From Pseudorhizobium pelagicum (GTDB lineage Bacteria; Pseudomonadota; Alphaproteobacteria; Rhizobiales; Rhizobiaceae): a stretch of 64,000 nucleotides of DNA. Location of the stretch: the NCBI GenBank assembly GCA_000722615.1, contig JOKI01000018.1, positions 1 through 64,000 of the forward strand, read 5' to 3'. Below, one piece after another: positions 1 through 8,163 of this stretch; within the stretch, counting starts at the first letter, position 1, and every line of letters begins with the position of its first letter. The notes under the pieces were generated by a model. It searched no databases. It worked only from the letters and a program-made list of their open reading frames with translations, and had not been told where the DNA came from. The position numbers and the translations under genes were made by a program.

Positions 1-151
1 GAAGGGGAATACATCTCTGCACGTCCAAACGACGGAAACGTCGGAGCAAGATTACAGCGCGCCTTTTTCAACGGTATCCGCCAGTTGCAGTCATCTGCCT
101 CATAGGCGAGTGCTGAGCGGCCCCATAACCACATTGACAAGCAAATCTGGG

Positions 152-181
152 TTGACACATCCATAGCCATATAGCTATATG
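152..181 (+). promoter_or_regulatory. Predicted promoter with overlapping operator-like palindrome
   Basis: A consensus -35 box TTGACA (152-157) is followed 17 bases later by an AT-rich -10 candidate CTATAT (175-180). The spacer and -10 hold a near-perfect inverted repeat, ATAGC-N6-GCTAT (163-178, 14 of 16 positions symmetric). A palindrome over the -10 just upstream of an ArsR-family gene is the usual arrangement for autorepression. The sites are seen in the sequence; the regulation is inferred. Confidence 0.6.
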
Positions 182-211
182 TGGATTCATAGCTGAATGG
201 GTATGGTTTAT

Positions 212-535
212 ATGGCCAATACGCGTGATGAAGTTTTTAGGACATTGGCCGATCCCACACGACGGGCGATCTTCGAACGCCTGTGCCGTGAGGGCGAGAG
301 GACGGTCGGCGTCTTGACTGCCGGAGCCGGGGTTTCCCAGCCCGTCGTCTCGAAACACCTCGCGTCTCTAAAACGCGCGGGCCTCGTGCGCGGCCGCCAC
401 GAGGGTCGCCAAACCCACTACAGTGCGGAATATGCCGCACTGGCTCCTCTAGTTGACTGGGCACATGAGATGACCGGCTTCTGGGAAAAGAAGTTCGACG
501 CCCTCGAAGACCTGCTGAACAGGATGGACCAATGA
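212..535 (+). CDS. ArsR-family winged-helix transcriptional regulator
   Basis: A protein of 107 aa with the ArsR signature: an N-terminal segment reading FRTLADPTRRAIFERL, a recognition helix region VSQPVVSKHLASLKRAGLV and a wing with GRQTHYS. It lacks the ELCVCDL metal-binding motif of arsenic/cadmium sensors, so it is more likely the non-metal type usually paired with SRPBCC proteins. It overlaps the downstream SRPBCC gene by 4 bases (ATGA), so the two are probably translationally coupled. The start is uncertain: in-frame ATGs at 197 and 203 are also possible and no strong ribosome-binding site separates them. It probably represses its own operon through the palindrome at 163-178. Confidence 0.88.
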   Translation: MANTRDEVFRTLADPTRRAIFERLCREGERTVGVLTAGAGVSQPVVSKHLASLKRAGLVRGRHEGRQTHYSAEYAALAPLVDWAHEMTGFWEKKFDALEDLLNRMDQ

Positions 536-963
536 CTGAGACATTAACTAAAACCCGGACCGTGGCCATCGAGCGCGAGATGCCGCATCCGCCCGAGAAG
601 CTTTGGCGTGCTCTGACACAGCCGCATCTGATCGCGGAATGGCTGATGAGCAACGACTTCGCCCCTGTTGTCGGCCATCGATTCAACCTGCGTGGTGCAT
701 GGGGGGGCGTGCTGGACTGCGAAGTGCTGATCGTGGAGCCGGGCGAGCGGCTGTCTTACACCTGGAATTATGCCCACGATGACCGGGCTTATAATCTGAA
801 CAGCGTGGTGACGCTGACCCTGACGCCGACCGCCAAGGGCACACATCTGCGCATGGAACAATCGGGGTTCCTACCGGATCAGATGCAAGCCTTCAACGGT
901 GCCCGTCAAGGATGGCAAGGCTTTCTGGAAAAGCTGGATACGCTTTCAGCCACACTCGACTGA
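532..963 (+). CDS. SRPBCC (AHSA1-like) domain protein
   Basis: A protein of 143 aa with the START/SRPBCC pattern of the AHSA1 (activator of Hsp90 ATPase homologue) group: an N-terminal strand ending in PPEKLWRALTQPHLIAEW, a middle VEPGERLSYTW and a C-terminal helix GWQGFLEKLDTL. The fold forms a hydrophobic ligand cavity, but the ligand of these ArsR-linked members is generally unknown. It begins inside the ArsR stop codon (ATGA) and is followed about 107 bases later by a small membrane protein on the same strand. Function beyond the fold is not assigned. Confidence 0.85.
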   Translation: MTETLTKTRTVAIEREMPHPPEKLWRALTQPHLIAEWLMSNDFAPVVGHRFNLRGAWGGVLDCEVLIVEPGERLSYTWNYAHDDRAYNLNSVVTLTLTPTAKGTHLRMEQSGFLPDQMQAFNGARQGWQGFLEKLDTLSATLD

Positions 964-1070
964 ACCGCGTCATGGCACTCACCGTGATGCTGTAGGCGGC
1001 AACGCAAAGCCAAGAAAGAGCACAGCGTTTGGCGACAAGCGACGGTCAGATAATCCTTGGAGACAATATC

Positions 1071-1274
1071 ATGAGCTGGAGCAAATCCCTGCGACAGATT
1101 CATCGATGGATATCGATAATCTTTACCGTGACGGTCGCCGCCAATTTTGCCACCATGGCCTTCGGTCAACCACCGGCCTGGGTCGTGTATTCACCACTGT
1201 TGCCGCTGTTTCTGTTGCTGGTCAGCGGACTTTACCTGTTTGCCCTGCCTTACATGGTGAAAAGTAGCGGCTAA
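1071..1274 (+). CDS. Small two-helix membrane protein
   Basis: A protein of 67 aa that starts MSWSKSLRQIHRW and has two hydrophobic segments (about residues 13-30 and 36-56). The ATG at 1071 is preceded by TTGGAGAC, a reasonable ribosome-binding site, and is preferred over an in-frame TTG at 1029. It is probably co-transcribed with the ArsR and SRPBCC genes. The function is unknown. IS66-derived sequence begins within a few bases of its stop codon, so its 3' end may have been trimmed by the insertion event. Confidence 0.6.
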   Translation: MSWSKSLRQIHRWISIIFTVTVAANFATMAFGQPPAWVVYSPLLPLFLLLVSGLYLFALPYMVKSSG

Positions 1275-1275
1275 G

Positions 1276-1758
1276 CTGAATGCCCGGACCGACACGCTCA
1301 GGTGCGATCAGCCGGTTGTATCCGGCATATCCATCCACCTGCAGAATGCCGGAGAAACCCGGCAATATCCGTTCGGCATGGATGCCTCCGCGGCCGGGCG
1401 CATAGGTAAAGGCGACACCGGGCGGAGCGCCGCCACCCCATGGGCGATCATCACGCGCGAGCGCCCAGAAATATCCGGTCTTGGTTTTACGCGAGCCGGG
1501 ATCGAGCAGCGGAGCACGGGTCTCGTCCATGAACAGCTTGGTCGAGCGCTTCAGGTCGGCGATCAACGCATCGAAGACGGGCCGCAGTTCATAGGCTGCC
1601 CGACCGACCCAATCGGCCAGCGTTGATCGGTCGAGATCGATGCCCTGGCGGCTCATGATCTGGGCCTGACGGTAAAGCGGAAGGTGGACTGCATATTTGG
1701 AGACCAGCACATGGGCGCCGGCCGCTTCCGTCGGCAGCCCTGCCTGGGCCCCGCGCAT
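1276..1758 (-). pseudogene. IS66-family transposase (TnpC) fragment
   Basis: The minus strand encodes an internal piece of an IS66 TnpC transposase, with characteristic runs HVLVSKYAVHLPLYRQAQI, DLDRSTLADWVGRAA, LFMDETRAPLLDPGSRKT and GILQVDGYAGYNRLIAPE. The N-terminal zinc-binding and helix-turn-helix region and the C-terminal third of the enzyme are absent. Recognisable similarity starts near GLPTEAA (about 1740) and stops near 1280, next to the stop codon of the preceding plus-strand gene. No tnpA, tnpB or terminal inverted repeats were found. It is a dead remnant marking a rearrangement at the edge of the exo cluster. Confidence 0.85.
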
Positions 1759-2595
1759 GCTCGCCGGGGAGATCCCTCAAGGCCTTCGGGAGCGACTGTG
1801 GCACGCATGAGGGCGTGTGGGCGAGGAGCCCCTGCTGGATCTGGCCGATGGTCCCGTCAGACAAGCAGACGATCTGGAGGCTGGCGGGAGGGGTATGGCT
1901 TTGAGGGCTTGGGAACCACGCGCCGGTACGAGGGGGAGGCGCCTGTCGATATCTCGATATCTTTGCCGCGGTCACGCAGCGCCGTCGTCCCGTTGAGGGG
2001 GCCGAGCCTCCTCAGGCAGATTTTCTTGGGATGATTGGCAACAATGAGAAGGCGAACGCCGAAAATCGGCTCGGCGCTCTTCTCAACGAGAATGCGCAGG
2101 TTCATCATCTCGTCGGTTACCGGTGAACTTCCCTCAGGTTGAGCTTCAACACCCCGACTCGAGAGGAAAACACCGGTGACCACCGCACCCTGCTACACCA
2201 GCCCCGGCAACACGACTGAGGATCGGTCTTCACACGTGCACCACCGAGCCGGGGTCATGGGGTAGCGCATCAGCCCGGCAAAAACGAAAGAGTTCGCCCG
2301 GACCCTCATCCGCGCGAGCTCCAAGCTGAAGATTGTCACGTTCGACAGCGCTGATGTGCATAAATCAGGAGTGGCTAACTGGCGGCAAACAATTGACCGT
2401 GGGCCGCGCTTATCCGCGTTCGGGCAAAGTCGCGGGCGCCGTGGGCCTTGGCAAGCCGCTGCCTCACCAGAATCCGAAGCACTGAACAACGCGACGCAGG
2501 TGAGAGGCGGCAACCGGGGCCACGCTTTTGGCGACAGCGTGCCCGCCACCCGGCGGCGTGGGGCGGACATGCGGCTCGCCACAGGGCTGCGGCCA
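1759..2595. other. Non-coding or degenerate stretch between IS66 remnant and exoQ
   Basis: No intact gene was found on either strand. The open frames present (for example minus-strand 1857-2183 and 2193-2681) have no recognisable domain and look like scrambled mobile-element or junction DNA. In S. meliloti the genes after exoQ are exoZ (acetyltransferase) and exoB (UDP-glucose 4-epimerase); neither can be recognised here. Confidence 0.6.
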
Positions 2596-3897
2596 TCACC
2601 GACGCGGGCCCATCGCCTGCCGGCGCGCGCGCGCCGGCAGGCGTGACTGGACCCGTGATTGGGCTCGTAACGGCGGCGCAAGGGCTGCCTGCTCGCGCCG
2701 CGTCAGCTGTCCGGCGGCAATATAGAGCAGGAAGGAGCCGACCTGATAGGGATGCAGGATGTCGATCTCGACGAATGACCGCACCAGAAGCAGTGTTGCG
2801 ATCAGCACCATGGCGAGGGACTGGGGACTGTGGCCCGAGATCAGGAAACGCCGCAGATGGCCAAACAGCGATCGCAGCAGTACCGCCACCAGAAGCAACG
2901 TCCCCACCAGGCCCGTCTCCACCATGGTTTCGATATAGGTGTTGTGGAAGTGGAAGCCGCTGCGCGAGGCGATGAAGAAATCCTGCCACAACCGCTCGGC
3001 CTCGGCAAAACCCTGGACCCAATAGCCCTGGTAGCCGACGCCGAACCAGGGCGCAGTCGCGGCGGCCGCAATCCCCTGCTGCCATAGATATGTGCGCCCG
3101 GTGAGCGTGGAATCCTTGCCGAACACAGCCAGAAGGGCATCCAGCGCCCCGGCCTGCAGCGCGGCAATGCCGCCGCCTGCGACAGCCACGACGGCGGTGG
3201 CAAACAGCACGCGGCGCTGGCGCGGCGCCAGCTGCATCGTCAGCTGCATGGCCAGGCCTGCGGCCAGCACGGCGATGGTGGTGATCACCGATGTTGCCGA
3301 TTGCGATGCAAACAGCGCGTAGCCCGACAACAGTCCGGTTGCGGCCGAGGCAAGCTGCCAGATACGGCCAGGGCGCAACAGAAGGCCGGTGGCATAGGAG
3401 AACAACACGCCCAGGGAGGCATAGAGGCCAAGCTGGTTCTTCGACGAAAAGGCGCCGACGAAACTGTAGCTGCCGTCAAGAGCGTCATAGTGATAGCCGC
3501 CGAAGGCCAGCGAATAGAGGAGGACCACCGCGCAGCCGACCATGGCACCGCGGCACAGCGTCGTCGTGGTCAGGATCCGCATGGCAATCAGCGCACAGGC
3601 AATATGGGTCAGGTACTGAAAGGCGGCGCGCAGCGAGACCGACGGCGCCTGCGACCAGAACGCCGACAGGAAGCAGAACAGCGCGAAGGCAAAGATCCAG
3701 CCAAACCGGGCGTAATTGCCAAGCACCCGCCGGTAATCGATCAGCACCAGCGGCAGCCATGCCGCGTAGTAGGCGAGAATGGCCACCGGTCCGAACCGGG
3801 TGGAATAGGCGAAAACAAAAAACGACAGCGCGAGTGCGGCAATGCCGAAGGCGCCATTGTCGGTCGGCGCCAACAGATGTGATTTGGCGATCCTCAT
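2596..3897 (-). CDS. exoQ: Succinoglycan polymerase ExoQ (Wzy-like)
   Basis: A polytopic inner-membrane protein of 433 aa with about ten hydrophobic segments and an O-antigen ligase/polymerase (Wzy_C) region around residues 195-385. That region includes the periplasmic-loop motif SGFHFHNTYIETMVETGLVG, typical of the family. It should polymerise the octasaccharide repeat on the periplasmic side. It is the last gene of exoY-exoF-exoQ on the minus strand, 7 bases after the exoF stop. The last 30 or so residues (after LYIAAGQLTRRE) are Arg-, Ala- and Pro-rich and run through a 30-base palindrome, so the C-terminus may have been altered by the adjacent IS-related rearrangement. Confidence 0.9.
   Translation of the reverse strand: MRIAKSHLLAPTDNGAFGIAALALSFFVFAYSTRFGPVAILAYYAAWLPLVLIDYRRVLGNYARFGWIFAFALFCFLSAFWSQAPSVSLRAAFQYLTHIACALIAMRILTTTTLCRGAMVGCAVVLLYSLAFGGYHYDALDGSYSFVGAFSSKNQLGLYASLGVLFSYATGLLLRPGRIWQLASAATGLLSGYALFASQSATSVITTIAVLAAGLAMQLTMQLAPRQRRVLFATAVVAVAGGGIAALQAGALDALLAVFGKDSTLTGRTYLWQQGIAAAATAPWFGVGYQGYWVQGFAEAERLWQDFFIASRSGFHFHNTYIETMVETGLVGTLLLVAVLLRSLFGHLRRFLISGHSPQSLAMVLIATLLLVRSFVEIDILHPYQVGSFLLYIAAGQLTRREQAALAPPLRAQSRVQSRLPARARRQAMGPRR
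2614..2643. repeat. Perfect 30-base GC palindrome
   Basis: Two 15-base arms (CGCCTGCCGGCGCGC and its exact complement) abut with no loop at 2628/2629. Flanking bases on both sides are partly complementary and extend the pairing imperfectly. It lies inside the 3' end of exoQ (codons for about residues 419-428). There is no T tract, so it is not a classical Rho-independent terminator; it could slow transcription or protect the 3' end of the mRNA, or be a recombination scar. Confidence 0.85.
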
Positions 3898-3904
3898 GGA
3901 CGCC

Positions 3905-5164
3905 TCACTGCATCAGCAGTTCGGCCGTCACCTTGACCACATCGCCAGGACGCACCGGCGTGGTCTCGTCAACCGCAATCTCCTTGGGGCCGTCGCCGGC
4001 GTCGCGCACGATCACATAGCGGATCGCAGCCCCCTGGCCGGTGGCTTCGAACTTCAAAGCCTCGGCCGATTGTGACAGCGCCTCCGACATCAGATCGCGG
4101 CTGGTGGTCAGCTGCAGCTGCAGCTTTTCCAGTTCCGCCTCGGTGTCCTGCAACTCCTTGGCGCGCTGCGCTTCCCAGTCGTTGCGCAGATTGATTTCGT
4201 CCTGATTGGCCTTGCTGATGTCCTGCTTGGCGCGCAGCGAGGCGGTGTCGATGTCGAGCAGCGTCGATTCCACGTCGGCTGTTCGCTGCTCGACGGCCAG
4301 GCGTCTCTGGCTGGTGGCCAGCCCCTGTTCGGTCAGTCGGCTGATCCGGTCGCGATCGGTTCTGACCAGCTGCAGCTGCTCGTTTTGCGTCTGTGCCTTC
4401 TGGGCCAGCGACTCGACCTCGCTTTCAAGCAGCGATCGCAGGTCCGCCAGCGCCTTGAGCTGGAGTTCGTAGCGCTGCCGGCGAGACTTCATCAAGGCGG
4501 TCTCGCTGGCCAACAGGGCCGCGGCCGTCGGGACCGATTGCAGTTGCGCCGGCATCTTGATCTCGTCTGCTCCGTCGACCTCCGCCAGAAGACGGGCGCG
4601 ACGGGCCAGAAGGCGGCCAAGCTCGCTGTCGTAGACGGCCGCATTGCCGCGGGCATTGATGAAATCGCGGGCGAAGCGCTGGCCCGCCTCGGAACGGCGA
4701 AGGCCGCCGGCAAGACTGACAGCCTTGAGCACTGTCAGGTTCGGTGCATAGGGATATTCGCCAGGGGTGGTCACATCGCCCGACAGGAAGACCGGGCGAA
4801 ACTGGGCAATTTCCACCGATGCGGACGGCCGGGTGCGCAGGGCAAACTCGGTCTGCAGGCGGGTGCCGATCTCGGCGGCGACGTCAGCGGTGGTCTTGCC
4901 ATCGACCTGCAGTTCGCCGACGAAGGGGATCGAGATGGCGCCGCCGGGACCGACGGCATAGTCGCCGCCGATGACGTCCCAATCGCGGATGCTGCCCTCG
5001 GCCGGCTGCCATTCGGCCACCCGGATCTTGAGCTTGTCCATGACGCCGAGCCGGTAGCCGCCCTCGTCGGCGGCGACGGAGCCCGTCGGGACTAAGACAA
5101 GGCTGCCGGCGCAGCAGCAGGCAACAATCGCCATGCGGCGCAATGCGGGCAAGGGTGTTGGCAT
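3905..5164 (-). CDS. exoF: Outer-membrane polysaccharide export protein ExoF (OPX family)
   Basis: A protein of 419 aa with an N-terminal signal peptide (about residues 1-32, hydrophobic core VACCCAGSLVLVPTGSVA). A Poly_export domain follows (YRLGVMDKLKIRVAEW to about residue 125), then an SLBB-like segment (VFLSGDVTTPGEYPYAPNLTV). A long coiled-coil-prone region rich in Leu, Glu and Gln lies at about 215-355, with a second SLBB-like end (VRPGDVVKVTAELL). It is the periplasmic/outer-membrane channel partner of the PCP kinase ExoP. The start at 5164 has a good AAGGAAG site, and the next gene exoQ is 7 bases downstream. Upstream in-frame sequence belongs to exoY in another frame and is not part of the gene. 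Confidence 0.92.
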   Translation of the reverse strand: MPTPLPALRRMAIVACCCAGSLVLVPTGSVAADEGGYRLGVMDKLKIRVAEWQPAEGSIRDWDVIGGDYAVGPGGAISIPFVGELQVDGKTTADVAAEIGTRLQTEFALRTRPSASVEIAQFRPVFLSGDVTTPGEYPYAPNLTVLKAVSLAGGLRRSEAGQRFARDFINARGNAAVYDSELGRLLARRARLLAEVDGADEIKMPAQLQSVPTAAALLASETALMKSRRQRYELQLKALADLRSLLESEVESLAQKAQTQNEQLQLVRTDRDRISRLTEQGLATSQRRLAVEQRTADVESTLLDIDTASLRAKQDISKANQDEINLRNDWEAQRAKELQDTEAELEKLQLQLTTSRDLMSEALSQSAEALKFEATGQGAAIRYVIVRDAGDGPKEIAVDETTPVRPGDVVKVTAELLMQ

Positions 5165-5259
5165 CGATCTTCCTTTGCTCTGACAGGGGCAGGCACGACC
5201 GGCGTGGCCGCCAGCACACCGGCAGGTCCAGGCCTGATCTGCGGGTGGCAGCTGCCGGA

Positions 5260-5940
5260 TCAATAGCTTCCGCGCGAAAAGCAGACAGCCGGTATGGTTT
5301 TGGCGATGATCAGAACGTCCTGAACCAGGGACCAGTTTTGCACATAATGCGTGTCGAAGGCGATCCGGCTTTCGTAGGAGACGTCGTTTCGCCCGCTGAT
5401 CTGCCACAGGCCGGTGAGCCCGGGACGGGTGCGCAGATAGAAGACGGCCTGGGTGTCGTAGAGGCTCAGCTCCTCCTCGACGACCGGGCGAGGGCCCACG
5501 ACACTCATGTCGCCGCGCAGGATGTTGATGAGCTGCGGCAGTTCGTCGAGGCTCAGCTTGCGCAGGACGGTGCCGACCGTGGTCACCCTTGGGTCGTCCC
5601 GCAGCTTGCGGGTTGCTCTCCATTCCTCGGCAGCCGAGGGATTGTTGCGCAGATGGTCGCGCAGGACCTCGTCGCCATTGGCGACCATGGTGCGGAACTT
5701 GAGGCAATGGAACTGGCGGCCATTGTGGCCGATTCGCCGATGACCATAGAAGATGGCGCCTTTGCCGGAGAATTTCACCAGCGCCATGATCATCAGAAAG
5801 ATCGGGCTGAAGATGACAAGGGCGCATGCGGCGGCCGTGATGTCGAAACCGCGTTTTGCAAAGCCCCCGGTGGGGAACGTCAGGGCGGCCTCAGTGGTCG
5901 CGAGATACGGCGATCCGGCCGAACGTGTCGCTGACTTCAT
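5260..5940 (-). CDS. exoY: Undecaprenyl-phosphate galactose phosphotransferase ExoY
   Basis: A protein of 226 aa beginning MKSATRSAG. It has one N-terminal membrane helix (about 30-52) and a bacterial sugar transferase domain (PF02397) with CLKFRTM, LRKLSLDELPQLINILRGD, MSVVGPRP and RPGLTGLWQISGRND. It transfers galactose 1-phosphate to undecaprenyl phosphate, the first step of succinoglycan synthesis. Start, length and C-terminus (PAVCFSRGSY) agree closely with the S. meliloti protein as I remember it, which supports 5940 over longer frames reaching 6114. It heads the exoY-F-Q operon and is the presumed target of ExoX, encoded divergently. Confidence 0.95.
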   Translation of the reverse strand: MKSATRSAGSPYLATTEAALTFPTGGFAKRGFDITAAACALVIFSPIFLMIMALVKFSGKGAIFYGHRRIGHNGRQFHCLKFRTMVANGDEVLRDHLRNNPSAAEEWRATRKLRDDPRVTTVGTVLRKLSLDELPQLINILRGDMSVVGPRPVVEEELSLYDTQAVFYLRTRPGLTGLWQISGRNDVSYESRIAFDTHYVQNWSLVQDVLIIAKTIPAVCFSRGSY

Positions 5941-6795
5941 AGAGTGAACTCCATTGGGTGTGTGGCGATGTCGGTGCCTATACGGTGCGTCGTGCGTGGC
6001 AATAGGATAATAAGTCTGTGTTCGGAATTTGATGCCAGCGTTTTTTCGAGCCGAGGTGGCGCCATCGACGCGACCGGCAGGGTGTCGGCGTGCATCGGCA
6101 AAGATCAATGCCAAGCAATCTGGCTAATGGGATAAAGTTGAAGCGTGTCCTATTCCAGAAGGGCTATCGCTGCATTATGCCAATTCACAGTCGGCATGCG
6201 ATCTGTTCGATAGACGTTACAGTCGTTACTCCAAGTTACTGCGACAGGGTTGCCTCGGTTTCCGTCCAAAGACACTTGTGCGCCAGACTTTTGCCCCACG
6301 GTTTCGGCACTGCAATACAATGCTGCGCCGCGGTAGTTGCAATGCTGCGTCGCACACCCGCGAAATAAAAATTGATTTAAATCATCCAGGTTCGCGCGGG
6401 CCGGGGCGGCTGGCACGGGCAAAGACGCCCCGATTTACGACAATATGGCAAAGGCCGGGTAATAATACGGCATTTTGGTGGCCATCGCCGGCTTTGGCCG
6501 GGCCTCTATCCCACTCTGCAGCGGCCATTCACCCCAAAGTGAAGCCCGGTCGGTCTGGACACGCCTCTGCCGTGATTTTGCGCGATCGGGCGCCCCGTCG
6601 CGGTCGCTATGGCCGGGCAATTGTGCCGCTGCATGGGTTTTAACCGGTCAGATTACGAAGCTTTCACGAAGTTCATGTAACAAACCGCGCTGGCGAGCTT
6701 GTATGCTTGCGTCAAGCTCAATATGCTTTCCGATGATTGGAGAGGAGCCAGGACACCGACGACCCCAGTCTAAAATGAATCCGGGAGGACGGATG
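5941..6795. promoter_or_regulatory. Long exoY-exoX divergent intergenic region
   Basis: About 855 bases without a convincing gene separate exoY (minus) from exoX (plus), so promoters and operators of both should lie here. The stretch contains AT-rich blocks unlike the surrounding coding DNA (for example 6363-6385) and a 12-base perfect palindrome at 6373-6384. Weak open frames at 6090-6368 and 6278-6643 have no domain or good ribosome-binding site. In S. meliloti this intergenic region is a regulatory target of EPS control proteins; direct binding here is inference. Confidence 0.55.
6373..6384. promoter_or_regulatory. AT-rich 12-base palindrome, candidate operator
   Basis: TGATTTAAATCA is a perfect palindrome within the AT-rich block about 430 bases upstream of each divergent gene start. 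It could be a regulator binding site for exoY or exoX transcription. Its distance from both genes and the lack of a second copy keep the call tentative. Confidence 0.3.
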
Positions 6796-7080
6796 ATGTA
6801 TGCACCCCGCGTTTTTGCCAGCATGACCTGCGTCCTGCTTGTCTTTGCAGGGTCCGTCTTCTGGATGACGGGATCGGTGTCGACTGCCCTCGTCGCCACC
6901 GTCGTGGCGGCAATCCTGTTGCAGGTCGGCTATTTCTTGGGCGTGCTCTATCTTGTCCATCGCGAAAAGCTGCAGCGCAACGCGCCCCACGGCGAGCAGG
7001 TCGCGCCGCTTGGTGACCGGCGCGGCAACGATCAGCTTCCAGCCGATGCTGCTACGCATTGGAAGATAACCGATCACTAG
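6796..7080 (+). CDS. exoX: Exopolysaccharide production repressor ExoX
   Basis: A protein of 94 aa with two hydrophobic segments (about residues 4-24 and 30-56) and the family start MYAPRVFASM, followed by a polar tail. ExoX/PsiA-type proteins reduce exopolysaccharide output post-transcriptionally when their dose exceeds that of ExoY. GGGAGG (6783-6788) lies 7 bases before this ATG; an ATG three bases earlier is less well spaced. Its place beside exoY on the opposite strand and before exoU is the S. meliloti arrangement. The N-terminus is strongly ExoX-like; the tail after residue 60 is not conserved in my memory. Confidence 0.85.
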   Translation: MYAPRVFASMTCVLLVFAGSVFWMTGSVSTALVATVVAAILLQVGYFLGVLYLVHREKLQRNAPHGEQVAPLGDRRGNDQLPADAATHWKITDH

Positions 7081-7155
7081 CCGGATCGACCCATTCCATA
7101 TCAGCGTCATGTTTGTATCTTCTAGTGCTGCCTGAGTGTCAGCAAGGAGAGCAAT

Positions 7156-8163
7156 ATGTCTGAGGAAACCGGCGACGCAGTCTGTGTGATCATCGCCGCG
7201 AGAAACGCCGCCGGCACGATCGCCATGGCCGTTGCCTCCGCGCTTGAGCAGCCGCAGGTCAGCGAGGTGGTGGTCGTCGACGATGCCTCCAGTGACGCAA
7301 CGGCGGCTGCCGCCCGGGCGGCCGACGACGGCAGCGGCCGTCTGCGCGTCGTCTCCTTTGACACCAACCGCGGTCCGGCTGCAGTGCGCAATCATGCAAT
7401 ATCCATCTCAAGCGCGCCGCTGGTCGCCATCCTGGACGCCGACGACTTCTTTTTCCCCGGACGCTTCGCCGCCATGCTTGAGCAGCGCGACTGGGACTTC
7501 ATCGCCGACAATATCGCCTTCATGCATCAGCCTGCCGCACACCGGCGGCCGCAGCTTTTCCAGCCGCGGGCGCGCCAGCTCTCGACGCTGGAATTCATCG
7601 AGGGCAATATTTCCAGGCCGGGCATCCGGCGCGGCGAAATCGGTTTCCTGAAGCCGGTGATGCGCCGGGCGTTCCTTGCCCGTCATGACCTGCGCTACAA
7701 CGAGGCGCTGCGGCTGGGAGAGGATTATGAGCTCTATCTGCGGGCCCTGATCAAGGGCGCGCGCTATACGGTCATCGAACACTGCGGCTATGGCGCAGTG
7801 GTGCGCGCCGATTCGCTCAGCGGCCAGCATCGCACCGAGGACCTGAAGCGCCTGTGTGCCGCCGATGGCGCCATCCGCACCGCCTCCCGGCTTGCCGCCC
7901 CCCTCGATCGCGCTCTTGGCCGCCATCAGCGCCACATCCGCGACCGCTACGAACTGCGTGCCTTTCTCGATACCAAGGCGCGCAACGGCAGCCTCTTTGC
8001 GCTCCGGCACCTCATCGCGCGGCCGACGGCGCTGCCAGCCGTCGCCACCGGCATCTTGCGCGACAAGCTGCGGCGTGCCGATAAACGCGATGGCGATGGC
8101 GATGCCGTGGCCCAGGCCGATTACCGCTATCTCCTGGCCGGCACTCCGGTCGCTCAGAAATAG
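7156..8163 (+). CDS. exoU: Succinoglycan glycosyltransferase ExoU (GT2)
   Basis: A GT2 enzyme of 335 aa with a GT-A fold. It has the nucleotide-binding start VCVIIAARNAAGTIAMAVAS, VVVVDDASSD and the metal-binding LDADDFF (about residues 94-100). The acceptor-side motif LGEDYELYLRAL is near residue 190. In S. meliloti ExoU adds the sixth sugar, a beta-1,6-linked glucose. A clear AAGGAGAG ribosome-binding site precedes 7156. The last 10 bases overlap the 3' end of the convergent exoV. Assignment rests on family and on exact synteny with the exo cluster. Confidence 0.88.
   Translation: MSEETGDAVCVIIAARNAAGTIAMAVASALEQPQVSEVVVVDDASSDATAAAARAADDGSGRLRVVSFDTNRGPAAVRNHAISISSAPLVAILDADDFFFPGRFAAMLEQRDWDFIADNIAFMHQPAAHRRPQLFQPRARQLSTLEFIEGNISRPGIRRGEIGFLKPVMRRAFLARHDLRYNEALRLGEDYELYLRALIKGARYTVIEHCGYGAVVRADSLSGQHRTEDLKRLCAADGAIRTASRLAAPLDRALGRHQRHIRDRYELRAFLDTKARNGSLFALRHLIARPTALPAVATGILRDKLRRADKRDGDGDAVAQADYRYLLAGTPVAQK

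Noticed and set aside
30..43. Small GAAA-loop hairpin (CGACG stem) near the left edge, a possible terminator
   Set aside because: The stem is only five pairs, no T tract follows and the gene it might end is outside the window.
2448..2975. Open plus-strand frame across the exoQ 3' end
   Set aside because: Antisense to exoQ, Arg/Pro-rich, no domain or ribosome-binding site; a GC-rich shadow frame.
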